DNA from: Streptomyces lucensis JCM 4490
GTDB taxonomy: Bacteria > Actinomycetota > Actinomycetes > Streptomycetales > Streptomycetaceae
DNA: 64,000 nt
Direction: 5' to 3'
NCBI RefSeq assembly: GCF_014650035.1
Contig: NZ_BMUE01000008.1
Location: forward strand, 331,780 to 395,779
Shown: piece after piece, positions 43,795-53,360 of the stretch
How the letters are laid out: each line of letters begins with the position of its first letter
How positions within the stretch are numbered: the stretch's first letter is position 1
Made by a program: the position numbers and the translations under genes
Notes under the pieces: model-generated
Databases searched by the model: none
What the model was told of the DNA's origin: nothing
The model's input: the letters and a program-made list of their open reading frames with translations, nothing else

Positions 43795-45750
43795 GTGCGC
43801 GTTCTCCTGCTCAACATGCCGTGGTCGCCCATCGACCTGCCCTCCCTGGCCCTGGGCATCCTCAAACGCAGCGTCGACGAACGTGTCCCGGGCGCGACCT
43901 GTGAAGTGCTGCACGCCAACCTCGAGTTCACCGACTGGATCACCCGGCGCACCGAGTTCTCCGCCGAGGACTACGAGTACTACGCGCTGTCCTCCTACTT
44001 CCTCGGCTGCGGCGACTGGGTGTTCTCCAGCGCCCTCTACGACGATCCCGCCTGGAAGGAAGCCGAGTTCACCGAGGTGATGACCGGCAGGCTGCGCTCC
44101 TCACGGATGCGGATGACCCGCCGGCTGCACGCGGTCGTTCCGGAGTTCGTGGAGGAGATCGCGCAGCGGGTGGCCGACCTCGCCCCCGACGTCGTGGGGC
44201 TGACGTCCACCTTCCAGCAGAACACGGCCGCGCTGGCGGTGGCCCGGCACATCAAGCGGCTCGCCCCGCAGGTCGTGACGGTCATGGGCGGCGCCAACTG
44301 CGACGCGGAACAGGGCGCGGCCGTGCACCGCAACTTCCCCTTCGTCGACTTCGTGGTGCGCGGTGAGGGCGAGGACGCCTTCCCGCGGCTGCTGGAGGCG
44401 CTGCGCGACGGATCGGCGACCGGCGCGGCGGCCGGGATACCCGGGCTGTGCCACCGCAGCGACGGCACGTCCGTCGCCAACCCGATGCCCGCCGGCCCCC
44501 TGCCCCCCGCCGCCATCCTCCCTCCGGACTACAGCGGCTACTTCGAGCGTCTGGCCGCGTCCGTGGCCCGCAACTGGGTGGAGCCCAAGCTGGTGGTCGA
44601 GGGCGCCCGCGGCTGCTGGTGGGGCGAGAAGCACCACTGCACGTTCTGCGGTCTGAACGGCTCGTTCATGGAGTTCCGCAGCAAGAGCCCCGACACCTTC
44701 TACCGGGAGATCATGGACCTGGCCGAGCGCCACCGGGTCCTGGACATGTACGTGGTCGACAACATCCTCGACATGCGGTACCTGTCCACCGTGCTGCCGA
44801 GGATCATCGACAGCGGCTACGACCTGCGCATGCACATCGAGATCAAGGCGAACATGCGCCGACCGCAGCTGCAGGTCCTCGCCGACGCCGGCCTCATCTA
44901 CGTCCAGCCCGGCATCGAGAGCCTCAACAGCAGGGTGCTCGACCTCATGGACAAGGGGGTCAGCGGCTGCCAGAACGTGCGGATGCTGCGGGACGCGGCC
45001 GAGACGGGGCTGTCGGTCTCCTGGAACTACCTGCACGGCTTCCCGGGTGAGACGGACGCCGACTACGACCCCGTGATCGGCCAGCTGCCCGCGCTGGAGC
45101 ACCTGAACCCGCCGGTCGACCTGTCGGCGCGGATCGCCATCGAACGTTTCAGCCCCTACTTCGACCGGCCCGAGCTGGGTTTCACCGGCCTGCGCCCGGA
45201 GGAGCACTACCTGTTCACCTACGACCTGCCGGAGGAGGAGCTGCACGACCTGGCCTACGTCTTCCAGGCGCCCGAACGCGGCATCGGCGAGGACACGGTG
45301 ACCCGGCTGAACGACGCCATCGCCGCGTGGAAGAAGCACCACACCGACGCCCGGCTCACCCACACCGACCTCGGTGACGAGATCGTCCTGGTCAGCCGGC
45401 GGCACTCGTTCCAGTGGCGGACGAAGCGCCTGACGGACCCGTTCGGCGTCGCCGTCTTCCGGCTCCTCGACCAGCCGCACTCCCCCGCCGCGCTGCACCG
45501 CAAGGCCACCGCCGACCCCGCGTTCGCCGACCGCACCGCGCGGCAGGTGCGGGAACTCCTGGACGAATGGTCGGCGCTGGGCGTGACCTTCACCGACGCC
45601 GGCCAGTACGTCCACATCGCGCCCGCCTCCGTCAACCAGGACCTGCTGCGCCTCGACTACATGAGCCACCTGCACGCCCGCCCCGCGCCGGCACCGGCCG
45701 AGGGGCACGCCACGACGGCCCGGCCCGCCCCGGCTCCCGCCCTGCCCTGA
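43795..45750 (+). CDS. RiPP maturation cobalamin-dependent radical SAM enzyme (C-methyltransferase type)
   Basis: 651 aa from GTG 43795 (AAGGAG six bases upstream). N-terminal B12-binding-like domain (about 1-230: VRVLLLNMPWSPIDLPSLALGILK ... PQVVTVMGGANCD), radical SAM core with an unusual cluster motif C274-x7-C282-x2-C285 (GCWWGEKHHCTFC), and a C-terminal helical domain ending in a winged-helix-like region. This is the pattern of the RiPP maturation radical SAM C-methyltransferase family (TIGR03975 type), which methylates unactivated carbons of precursor peptides. Confidence 0.87.
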   Translation: MRVLLLNMPWSPIDLPSLALGILKRSVDERVPGATCEVLHANLEFTDWITRRTEFSAEDYEYYALSSYFLGCGDWVFSSALYDDPAWKEAEFTEVMTGRLRSSRMRMTRRLHAVVPEFVEEIAQRVADLAPDVVGLTSTFQQNTAALAVARHIKRLAPQVVTVMGGANCDAEQGAAVHRNFPFVDFVVRGEGEDAFPRLLEALRDGSATGAAAGIPGLCHRSDGTSVANPMPAGPLPPAAILPPDYSGYFERLAASVARNWVEPKLVVEGARGCWWGEKHHCTFCGLNGSFMEFRSKSPDTFYREIMDLAERHRVLDMYVVDNILDMRYLSTVLPRIIDSGYDLRMHIEIKANMRRPQLQVLADAGLIYVQPGIESLNSRVLDLMDKGVSGCQNVRMLRDAAETGLSVSWNYLHGFPGETDADYDPVIGQLPALEHLNPPVDLSARIAIERFSPYFDRPELGFTGLRPEEHYLFTYDLPEEELHDLAYVFQAPERGIGEDTVTRLNDAIAAWKKHHTDARLTHTDLGDEIVLVSRRHSFQWRTKRLTDPFGVAVFRLLDQPHSPAALHRKATADPAFADRTARQVRELLDEWSALGVTFTDAGQYVHIAPASVNQDLLRLDYMSHLHARPAPAPAEGHATTARPAPAPALP

Positions 45751-45819
45751 GGCCCGCGGCCGCCGCCCCGTCCTCTCCCCCGACACCGCCCACGTCCCGG
45801 TCAGCCCAGAGGAGCCGCC

Positions 45820-46479
45820 ATGTCCTCCAGTACACCGTCCCCGGCCGTCCTGGCCTGGCGCGACCACGACGCCCAGGCCCGGTCGCTGCCGGGCATGTCC
45901 CTGGGCCGCGTTCCGCTCGCCGCGGACCCCGGCGCCGCCGAACGGCTGTGGGCCATGGGCGCGCGCCGGGCCGAACTCGACAGCCCGGTGGACCTCGTCA
46001 CGCCCGGGCCGGGCGCGGCCCGGGCCGCGATCGACAGACTGTGCCTGGTCCGCGACCTGACCGCACGGGCGGTCCAGGTCGACTGGGACCTGCGCCTGCC
46101 GCCGGGGAGGGCCGAACAGACCTGGAAGGTGCTGTCCCACCTGCAGCCGCCCCATACGGTCACGGGTCCCGCCGACGCCGGTACCGCACTGCACGCCTGG
46201 CGGACCCGCCACTACCTCTGCAAGCTGGTGTGGCGCCAGGGTCCTGGCTTCCTGCAGATCCGCGACCGGCGCTGGGGCGACCTGCGCCGCTTCACCGCCG
46301 ACGACCCCCGCTACCCGGAAGCCGTCGCCCGGCTCGACCGGGGCGCCCGCCACTCGGACATCGCCGCCGACATCCTGGCGGAGCTGACCGCCGAGCACCT
46401 CGTCCTGCGGGCGGACGACCTGGTCTGGTGGCTCCCCTACCGCGTCACCCGATGGCTGCAGGAGGCGATGGCCGTTTAG
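45820..46479 (+). CDS. DUF5825 protein, RiPP-maturase partner
   Basis: 219 aa with AGAGGAG upstream. Soluble alpha/beta protein (ERLWAMGARRAELDSPVDLV ... WRTRHYLCKLVWRQGPGFLQIRDRR) matching the DUF5825 family, which is found next to RiPP radical SAM methyltransferases in Streptomyces. The C-terminal half (ADILAELTAEHLVLRADDLVWWLP) looks like a winged-helix peptide-binding element, so it may present the leader peptide. Last gene of the locus. Confidence 0.7.
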   Translation: MSSSTPSPAVLAWRDHDAQARSLPGMSLGRVPLAADPGAAERLWAMGARRAELDSPVDLVTPGPGAARAAIDRLCLVRDLTARAVQVDWDLRLPPGRAEQTWKVLSHLQPPHTVTGPADAGTALHAWRTRHYLCKLVWRQGPGFLQIRDRRWGDLRRFTADDPRYPEAVARLDRGARHSDIAADILAELTAEHLVLRADDLVWWLPYRVTRWLQEAMAV

Positions 46480-46751
46480 GGTCTCTCTTTCGGATCAGGC
46501 CGGCTCCGGTCGACGGCGACTTCCGACCGACCCGAGCGGGGTCTGGTGCGTGCGGCTGCAAGGCGGAGGAGGGAGTCGACGCGGAGCGTCGGCGAGTGAC
46601 GACAACGCCGCAGGTGTGCGTGCCGGACCCCGCGACGCCGGCAAGATCCGGAAGAGAGGCCCTGGGGCCGGGCACCGCGGGGCGGGCGGGAATCGTCGGA
46701 CAGGCCCTTCGGACGGGCCGCCGGGGGCCGTGCCGGCGTGGCCCGTCCGCG

Positions 46752-47087
46752 TCAGGCACCGGACGCGTCGGTGCCGGCCTCGAGGTTGAAGACCTGGTCG
46801 AGGCCGACGATGGTGAAGACGCGCCGCAGACTGGACGGGACGGCGGCCAGCACGATGTCGGCGCCGGCGGACCGCGCGTGCTGCCAGGCGGCCAGCAGCA
46901 CCGTGATGCCGGTGGAGTCGCAGAACTCCAGGCCGGCCAGATCGAGGGTCAGGCACTGTCCCGGCCCGAGGCCGACGTCCTCGACCTGACGGCGCAGGGC
47001 GGCGGCCTGGTCGTAGTCGAGTTCGCCGGCCACGTGCAGAACGGGGCCGGTGGCGGCGTCGCGGTGTGTGATGTTCAGCGGAGTCAT
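46752..47087 (-). CDS. STAS-domain anti-sigma factor antagonist (RsbV-like)
   Basis: 111 aa. Classic STAS fold: VLHVAGELDYDQAAALRRQ, then LDLAGLEFCDSTGITVLL with the phosphorylatable Ser in DSTG. Start overlaps the RsbP-like phosphatase stop (ATGA), so phosphatase and its likely substrate are made together. Completes an RsbQ-RsbP-RsbV set; no cognate RsbW or sigma is adjacent. Confidence 0.88.
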   Translation of the reverse strand: MTPLNITHRDAATGPVLHVAGELDYDQAAALRRQVEDVGLGPGQCLTLDLAGLEFCDSTGITVLLAAWQHARSAGADIVLAAVPSSLRRVFTIVGLDQVFNLEAGTDASGA

Positions 47088-48424
47088 CGTGAGTGATTCG
47101 TTGCCGGGCCGGTGGGAGACGGGGTGGCGGGGACGCCGAGGGCCAGCAGGGCGGTGTCGTCGTCCAGGCCGTCGCCGAAGCCCCGCAGCAGGTCGGTGAG
47201 CGCTTCGATCACCTCTCCGGGTGCCGCGGGCGCCTGATCGGCTGCGAAGGCGAGCAGCGCGTCCTCGCCGTAGAGGTGGTCACGGGTGGGACCGGTGCGG
47301 GCCTCGGTCAGCCCGTCGGTGTAGAGCAGAATCGTATCGCCGGGCGCCAGCGTGGCCGTGGCGGTGACGAACGGCGCGTCGGGCAGGATGCCGACCAGCA
47401 GTCCGCCGGGAGTGGGCAGCAGTTCGGCCCTGCCGTCGGCCCTCAGGACGATGGCAGGGGGGTGGCCGCCGGAGGCGAGGTGCACGGCCGCGCTTCCGTC
47501 GGCACCGGGTTCGAGGATGCCGAAGACACACGTGCAGTACCGGGGGTCGCCGCCGGCGGTGTACCGGTCGTGCAGGACGGTGTTCAACGTGGTCAGCGCG
47601 GCGGCCGGCACCGGATTGTGGTGGGCCGCGGCGCGCAGGGTGTAGCGGGTCAGCGAGGTGAGGGCGGCCGCCTGGGGGCCCTTGCCGCACACGTCGCCGA
47701 GGAAGAAGGCCCACCTCGTGCCGTCGACGGGGAACACGTCGTAGAAGTCGCCGCCGAGCTGGTCGGGAGAGGCCGTGTGGTAGTGGACCGCGGTCTCCAC
47801 GCCGGGCACGACGGGCAGGATCTCCGGGAGCAGCGACTGCTGCAGGACCGCGAGCGCGTCGGCGAGCCGCAGCCGGTCGGCCTCCGCCTGCCGGTGGGCC
47901 TCCTCCGCCTCCGCGCGCGCCCGCTCGGCCTCGGCGCGGGCTCGTTCGGCGTCCTGACGGCGGCGGAGCAGCTCCTCCTCGTAGGCGCGCCGGTCGGAGG
48001 CGTCGAAGACCGTGGTGCGGATCAGCAGCGGCTGGCCCTCGGTGCCGTACTTGACCACGGAGGAGACCAGCACCGGCAGCCGGCCGCCCCCGGCCTTCCT
48101 GATCTCCAGGGCGATGCCCCGCAGCTCGCCCTGCATCCGCAGCAGCGGAGCGAAGTGCGTCTCGTGGTAGAGCTTGCCGCCGACGGTCAGCAGGTCGGTG
48201 AAGCGCATGCTTCCGACGACGTCCTCGCGCTCCAGGCCGAGCCAGTCGAGCAACGTGCGGTTGATCTTGGCGATGGTGCCGTCCATCAGCGTGGACAGAT
48301 ACCCGCAGGGCGCCGATTCGTACAGTTCCTCGGCGCTGTCCTCCAGCAGCGCGCTGAAGGCGGCCGCCGTGCGCGCGCGGCCTCCGGCACCGGCCGGGTC
48401 GGGCGAGTCGCCCGTGCGGCACAT
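47084..48424 (-). CDS. RsbP-like PAS-coiled coil-PP2C phosphatase
   Basis: 446 aa. PAS domain at about 35-145 (ELYESAPCGYLSTLMDGTIAKINRTLLDWLGL), an Arg/Ala/Glu coiled coil at about 150-190 (AERARAEAERARAEAEEAHRQ), and a SpoIIE PP2C domain with GGDFYDVF, GDVCGKG, YTDGLTE and LDDDTALLAL. Domain order equals Bacillus RsbP. Starts on the last base of the RsbQ-like gene's stop codon. Confidence 0.88.
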   Translation of the reverse strand: MCRTGDSPDPAGAGGRARTAAAFSALLEDSAEELYESAPCGYLSTLMDGTIAKINRTLLDWLGLEREDVVGSMRFTDLLTVGGKLYHETHFAPLLRMQGELRGIALEIRKAGGGRLPVLVSSVVKYGTEGQPLLIRTTVFDASDRRAYEEELLRRRQDAERARAEAERARAEAEEAHRQAEADRLRLADALAVLQQSLLPEILPVVPGVETAVHYHTASPDQLGGDFYDVFPVDGTRWAFFLGDVCGKGPQAAALTSLTRYTLRAAAHHNPVPAAALTTLNTVLHDRYTAGGDPRYCTCVFGILEPGADGSAAVHLASGGHPPAIVLRADGRAELLPTPGGLLVGILPDAPFVTATATLAPGDTILLYTDGLTEARTGPTRDHLYGEDALLAFAADQAPAAPGEVIEALTDLLRGFGDGLDDDTALLALGVPATPSPTGPATNHSR

Positions 48425-49236
48425 CACGGCCGGGTGTCCAGGAAGTCCAGGATCGCCCGGGCGGTGGCCTCCGGAGCGCTCAGCTGGGGGCAGTGGCCGA
48501 TGGCGTCGAGGGTGACCAGGCGGGAGGAGGGGATCGCGGCGTGCACGTAGGCGCCGACCTCGCGCGGGGCGATGACGTCCTGGGCGCACTCCAGGACCAG
48601 GGTCGGCACGGTCACGGACTCCAGGTCGCCCCGGCTGTCGGTCAGGAAGGTGGTGCGGGCGAAGACGCGGGCGATGTCGGGGTCGGTGGCGCAGAAGCTG
48701 TTGGTGAGCTCCTGTCCCAGCTCGGGCCGGTCCGGGTTGCCCATGATCACCGGCGCCATGGCGGAGGACCAGCCCAGGTAGTTGGACTCCAGGGAGGCCA
48801 GCAGCTCGTCGATGTCCTCCGCGGCGAAGCCGCCGCGGTAGCCCTCGTCGTCGATGTAGCAGGGCGAGGGGGCGACCATCACCAGCGCGCCGATGCTCTC
48901 CGGCACGATCCGCGCGGCCAGCACCCCGACCATGGCGCTGACCGAGTGCCCCACGAACACCGCGTCCTCGAGGTCCAGCGCCTCGCAGACGTCGGCCACG
49001 TCCTGGGCGTAGCCGTCCAGCGAGGAGTACCGCTCCTCGGACCAGGCCGACAGGTCCGAGCCGCCGGAGCCGACGTAGTCGAACAGCACGACGCGGTGGC
49101 GCGCGGCCAGCGCCGGCACGATGAGGCGCCACATGTTCTGGTCACATCCGAACCCGTGCGCGAGCACCACCGCGGGGGCGTCGGCCGGACCGGTGACCGT
49201 GATGTTGTTGCGGCGCTGAACGTCCATGACCACCAT
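48424..49236 (-). CDS. RsbQ-like alpha/beta hydrolase
   Basis: 270 aa from ATG 49236 (ATG 49227 possible). Triad readable as Ser98 (GHSVSAMVG), Asp220 (LECAQDVIAP) and His248 (DAIGHCPQL); Bacillus RsbQ, 269 aa, uses Ser96, Asp219 and His247, a near one-to-one match. RsbQ is required with RsbP to report energy stress to sigma-B, probably by supplying a small hydrophobic ligand to the PAS domain. Same fold as the plant receptors D14/KAI2. Lies 42 bp after the S9 peptidase, so it may be co-transcribed with it. Confidence 0.85.
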   Translation of the reverse strand: MVVMDVQRRNNITVTGPADAPAVVLAHGFGCDQNMWRLIVPALAARHRVVLFDYVGSGGSDLSAWSEERYSSLDGYAQDVADVCEALDLEDAVFVGHSVSAMVGVLAARIVPESIGALVMVAPSPCYIDDEGYRGGFAAEDIDELLASLESNYLGWSSAMAPVIMGNPDRPELGQELTNSFCATDPDIARVFARTTFLTDSRGDLESVTVPTLVLECAQDVIAPREVGAYVHAAIPSSRLVTLDAIGHCPQLSAPEATARAILDFLDTRP

Positions 49237-49278
49237 GGTGCCATCCGGCTCCGGTCGCCCGGATACCGGCCTCACGCG

Positions 49279-51627
49279 TCAGACCGCCACATGCCGCTGG
49301 ATCCAGTCGGCGGCCGAGCGGCGGAAGAGGCGGCGGTTGTCCGCGCGGCGGAACTCGTGGCCCTCCTCGTGCAGCAGGAGGAGTTCGGCCTCCAGCCCCC
49401 GCTCCCTCGCCGCCCTGACGAACTGCTCCGACTCCCGGACGGGCACGTTGGTGTCGTGCTCGCCGTGCACGGCCAGCACGGGGGCGCGCAGGGCGTCGAC
49501 ACGGCTCATCGGAGACAGGGCCCGCAGCAGGTCGCGGTCACGTTCGGGGTGCCCGTACTTGTGCGCGGCCGACTCGGCGAGCCAGGGCTCGGTGCCGGCG
49601 AAGAAGGTGTTGAGGTCCGACATCCCGCACACCGCGACACCGACGCGGAAGAGTTCCGGATGCCACACGAGAGAGGCCATCGTCAGATAGCCGCCGTACG
49701 AACGCCCCATCACCGCGAGGCGCCGCGGGTCGGCCAGCCCCGCCACCACCACGTGGGCCGCGCAGTCGGCGACGTCGTCGAGCGCGGCGAAGCGGCCCTC
49801 GCCGAGGTCCGCGTCGACGAAGGAGCGGCCGTATCCGGAGGAGCCGCGTACATCGGGGGCGAAGACGTCCAGTCCCCGGCCGAGCAGTTCGTGGTAGAGC
49901 GGATCCAGCATCGGGCGTTCCTGCTCCTCGGGGCCGCCGTGCAGGTGCAGGACGCAAGGGGCCGGCTCCTGCGCGGAGCGGCCCGGCGCCCGGTAGTACC
50001 AGCCGCCCAGGGGCAGCCCGTCCCGGGCGACGGGGCGCAGGGGCACCGGCCGCACGGGTGGGCGGCCGGGCGGGACGGCGTCCTCGTCGCGCGAGGACCA
50101 GGGGGTGCGCAGCGCCGCGCCCTGGTGCAGCCACCACACTCCCGGCCGGCGCCGGGAGCCCGACAGCGCCAGCACGGGGCCGTCGGCGGACGGGGTGGGC
50201 ACCAGCCGCGTGATCACCTCGTGCGGCAGTTCGACGGCCGGGCCCGTCGCGGCGGACGGCTCGTGCGGGCCCGTGCCCCGCACGGCCGGTGCGGCCGGAT
50301 CGAGGGGGACGATCTCCAGCTCGCTGACACCCCGCGCGTTCCACGACAGCACGGCGCTGCGCCCATCCCTGCCCAGGGCCAGCAGTTCCAGATCGCAGCC
50401 GGGACGGGCCGCGACGGCCCGGTGACCCAGCCACTGCCCCCGCGGGCCGAGCCTGACCGCGACCAGTGCCGCGAACTCGCGCCCGGCGTCGCTGCGCAGC
50501 CACAGGGTGCGGCCGTCCGGCGCGAAGCCGCCGATCCACGGGTCGCCGTCCGCGACGCGGACGGAGCCGGTGACCGTGCCGTCCCGCAGGCGTACGACGA
50601 GTGCCTCGCGGCGGCCTCGCGGTCCCCGGCGCACCAGGGCGAGCGAGCGGTCCCGGCTCAGTGCGCACACCCGCAGGGTCGGCGCCCCGCCCTCGCTCGC
50701 GACCAGCACCGGTGCGGCTCCGCCTTCTGGGTCGACCAGGTAGGCCGCGAGGGTCCTGTGCTCCTGTTCGTCCGGGGGTGCTCCGAGGCCGCCGTGGAGC
50801 ACCGTCCGCTGCGGCTCCTGGTGGGGCACGGACGCGAGCGGCGCGGCGCCCAGCAGGACCGCGCGGCCGTCGCGCTCCGTCCAGCCGCCGGAGTGGGCCG
50901 GCACCGGCGGCTCCGTCGTGGCGGCCGGCCGGTCGGGGCCCGTGCGCGCGAGGCCGGCGGGCGCGGGCTCCGTCATGGTGACCGCGACGGCCGAGCTGTC
51001 GGGTGACCAGCAGCCCAGGTGCGCGGAGACGCCGGGCTCGCCGCCGGCCAGCAGACGGCGCGAGGTGCCGTCGGGGCGCACGCACAGGACACGGGTGAGT
51101 TCACCGCCGCCGGGTGCGGTGGTGTACGCGATCCAGCGGCCGTCGGGAGACCAGGACACCTCGGTCACCGGGTCGGGGTCGGCGTCCAGCAGGTGCGGCT
51201 GGTCCCCGTCCACGGGTCCGGCCCACAGTTGCGGTACTCCGGTGCGGTCGCAGATGAAGGCGACGTACCGGCCGTCGGGGTCCGTCGAGGGGTACCAGCA
51301 GCCGTGGGCGACGAGCCGCTGCGGCACGTCGTGCGGGGCGGCCGAGTCCGGCAGGGCCACCGGCTCCGGCGCCGACTGGGCCGCCGGGGCCGTGGCTCCC
51401 CCGGCTGTTTCCGGCGGCGGATGCGGTGCCGGCGGTCCCCCGGCCGGCTCCGGCCGCGCCCGGCCGCGCGGCCGGGCGGCGGCCTGGGGCCACTCGTGGC
51501 CGGGGGGTCGCGTGTCCGGGGCGGGTGCGGCGGCGGGCGCGGTCCCCGTCCCCTCCTCGCCCCGGACCGTCGGGGTCAGTGGATGCCGTGCGTCTGCAGC
51601 CATGTCTCCAGCAGCGCTACCTGCCAC
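49279..51627 (-). CDS. S9-family peptidase (acylaminoacyl/prolyl oligopeptidase-like)
   Basis: 782 aa from GTG 51627 (AGGAG ten bases upstream; ATG 51603 possible), overlapping the amidotransferase gene by up to 52 bp. Pro/Ala-rich N-terminal tail of about 90 residues, beta-propeller with repeated SPDGRW-type blades, and hydrolase domain with HLHGGPEEQERP, nucleophile GRSYGGYL, Asp in VHGEHDTNVP and His in HEEGHEF. Probably hydrolyses a short or blocked peptide; its tie to the amidotransferase suggests turnover or maturation of that product. Confidence 0.86.
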   Translation of the reverse strand: MAGSAAGDMAADARHPLTPTVRGEEGTGTAPAAAPAPDTRPPGHEWPQAAARPRGRARPEPAGGPPAPHPPPETAGGATAPAAQSAPEPVALPDSAAPHDVPQRLVAHGCWYPSTDPDGRYVAFICDRTGVPQLWAGPVDGDQPHLLDADPDPVTEVSWSPDGRWIAYTTAPGGGELTRVLCVRPDGTSRRLLAGGEPGVSAHLGCWSPDSSAVAVTMTEPAPAGLARTGPDRPAATTEPPVPAHSGGWTERDGRAVLLGAAPLASVPHQEPQRTVLHGGLGAPPDEQEHRTLAAYLVDPEGGAAPVLVASEGGAPTLRVCALSRDRSLALVRRGPRGRREALVVRLRDGTVTGSVRVADGDPWIGGFAPDGRTLWLRSDAGREFAALVAVRLGPRGQWLGHRAVAARPGCDLELLALGRDGRSAVLSWNARGVSELEIVPLDPAAPAVRGTGPHEPSAATGPAVELPHEVITRLVPTPSADGPVLALSGSRRRPGVWWLHQGAALRTPWSSRDEDAVPPGRPPVRPVPLRPVARDGLPLGGWYYRAPGRSAQEPAPCVLHLHGGPEEQERPMLDPLYHELLGRGLDVFAPDVRGSSGYGRSFVDADLGEGRFAALDDVADCAAHVVVAGLADPRRLAVMGRSYGGYLTMASLVWHPELFRVGVAVCGMSDLNTFFAGTEPWLAESAAHKYGHPERDRDLLRALSPMSRVDALRAPVLAVHGEHDTNVPVRESEQFVRAARERGLEAELLLLHEEGHEFRRADNRRLFRRSAADWIQRHVAV

Positions 51628-53360
51628 AGTGCGTTCGCTCCTCGCCGGGTGTGGTGCGCGTTGGGCGCCGCGAGCAGTTCTGCGACGTACTCCTGGCGGA
51701 AGACGCCGCGTTTCCGGGCCTCCGGGGCGGTGAGCGCCTCGCGGACCCGCTGCAGCACCGGTCCTGCCATGTGCTTGATCGCGGGGACCGGGAAGTAACC
51801 CTTGGGCCGGTCGACGACCTTGCGCGGGAGGACCTTGCGCCCGGCGGCCTTGAGGACGCCCTTCCCGCCGTCGGCGAGCTTGAGCTCGGGCGGACAGGCC
51901 GCGGCCAGCTCGACCAGCTCGTGGTCCAGGAAGGGCACCCGGGCCTCCAGGCCCCAGTCCATCGTCATGTTGTCCACGCGTTTGACGGGATCGTCGACCA
52001 TCATCACGTGCGTGTCCAGGCGGAGGTCGGCGTCCAGGGCCGTCTCCGCCCCGTCGGCCGCCATGTGGGCGCGGACGAACTCGGTGGAGGTGTCCCGCTC
52101 CGGCAGGTGAGGCGGCTCGAGGATGCGGGCCAGCTCGGCGTGGGAGCGGTCGAAGTAGGTGTCGGCGTACGCCTGGGCGGCCCGCTGCCGGGGCACGCCG
52201 GCCATGGCCGGGTACCAGTGGTATCCCGCGAACACCTCGTCGGCGCCCTGGCCGCTCTGGACGACCTTCACCTCCTTGGCGACCTGCTCGGACAGCAGGT
52301 GGAAGGCCACCACGTCATGGCTCATCATGGGTTCGCTCATGGCGCGCACCGCCGACTCCAGTGCCCCCGACACCCGGTCGGACGGCACCATGAGCTGGTG
52401 GTGGTGGGTGTCGAAGTGGCGGGCGACGAGGTCGGAGTAGACGAACTCGTCCCCCTCCTCGCCCCCTTCGGACTCGAATCCGACGCTGAAGGTCGCCAGG
52501 TCGTGCTGTCCCTCGTCGGCGAGCAGGGCGACGATGAGGCTGGAGTCCAGACCGCCGGACAGCAGCACGCCCACCGGGACGTCGGCCACCATCCGGCGGC
52601 GTACGGCGGTGCGCAGCGCGTCCAGCACCGCGTCCGTCCAGTCCTGCGCGCTCATCCCGGCGTGTTCCGGGCGGCGCGTGTACGGGGGCTGCCAGTAGCG
52701 GTGGTCGCGGTGGGTGCCGTCCCGTTCGACGACGCGCACGGTGGCCGGAGGCAGCTTGCGCACGCCGTTCAGGACGGTGTGGGGTGCCGCCACGGTGGCG
52801 TGCCAGCTGAAGTACTGGTGCAGGGCCACCGGGTCCAGGGAGGTGTCCACGTCGCCGGCGGCCAGGAGGGCCGGCAGCGAGGAGGCGAAGCGCAGCCGGT
52901 CGGGCGTCTGCGCCAGGTAGAGCGGTTTGATGCCGAGCCGGTCACGGGCCAGCACCACGCGTCCGCTGTGGAGTTCCACGATGGCGAAGGCGAACATGCC
53001 GAGGAAGTGCCGGACGCAGTCGACGCCCCACTGCTGGTAGGCCCGCAGCACCACCTCGGTGTCGGAACCGGAGAAGAACTCGTGGCCGAGCGCGCGGAGT
53101 TCCGCGCGCAGCTCCCGGTAGTTGTAGACGCAGCCGTTGAAGACGCCGACGATCCCCGCACGGGGGTCGGCCATGGGCTGGGCGCCGGTCTCCGACAGGT
53201 CGATTATCTTCAGGCGGCGGTGTCCCAGGGCCACCGGTCCCTGCGACCACACGCCCCGGCCGTCGGGTCCGCGCGGTGCCAGCCGGTCGGTCATCCGTTC
53301 CACCGCCGCGACGTCCGGCCGCTCGGCGTCGAACCGTATCTCTCCGCTCAGTCCGCACAT
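51576..53360 (-). CDS. Asparagine-synthase-family amidotransferase (N-acetylglutaminylglutamine amidotransferase-like)
   Basis: 594 aa from ATG 53360, placing the catalytic Cys at position 2 (MCGLSGEIRFD). Class II glutaminase domain at about 2-220 and ATP-pyrophosphatase synthetase domain with SGGLDSS near 265. Several stretches (PRGPDGRGVWSQGPVALGHRRLKIIDLSETGAQPM) fit the subgroup that amidates N-acetylglutaminylglutamine, a compatible solute, rather than bulk asparagine synthesis. Neighbours are a carboxylate-amine ligase and an S9 peptidase. Confidence 0.82.
   Translation of the reverse strand: MCGLSGEIRFDAERPDVAAVERMTDRLAPRGPDGRGVWSQGPVALGHRRLKIIDLSETGAQPMADPRAGIVGVFNGCVYNYRELRAELRALGHEFFSGSDTEVVLRAYQQWGVDCVRHFLGMFAFAIVELHSGRVVLARDRLGIKPLYLAQTPDRLRFASSLPALLAAGDVDTSLDPVALHQYFSWHATVAAPHTVLNGVRKLPPATVRVVERDGTHRDHRYWQPPYTRRPEHAGMSAQDWTDAVLDALRTAVRRRMVADVPVGVLLSGGLDSSLIVALLADEGQHDLATFSVGFESEGGEEGDEFVYSDLVARHFDTHHHQLMVPSDRVSGALESAVRAMSEPMMSHDVVAFHLLSEQVAKEVKVVQSGQGADEVFAGYHWYPAMAGVPRQRAAQAYADTYFDRSHAELARILEPPHLPERDTSTEFVRAHMAADGAETALDADLRLDTHVMMVDDPVKRVDNMTMDWGLEARVPFLDHELVELAAACPPELKLADGGKGVLKAAGRKVLPRKVVDRPKGYFPVPAIKHMAGPVLQRVREALTAPEARKRGVFRQEYVAELLAAPNAHHTRRGANALWQVALLETWLQTHGIH

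Noticed and set aside
48493..51006. 837-codon plus-strand frame opposite RsbQ and the S9 peptidase
   Set aside because: Shadow frame; the minus strand encodes two hydrolases with intact catalytic residues.
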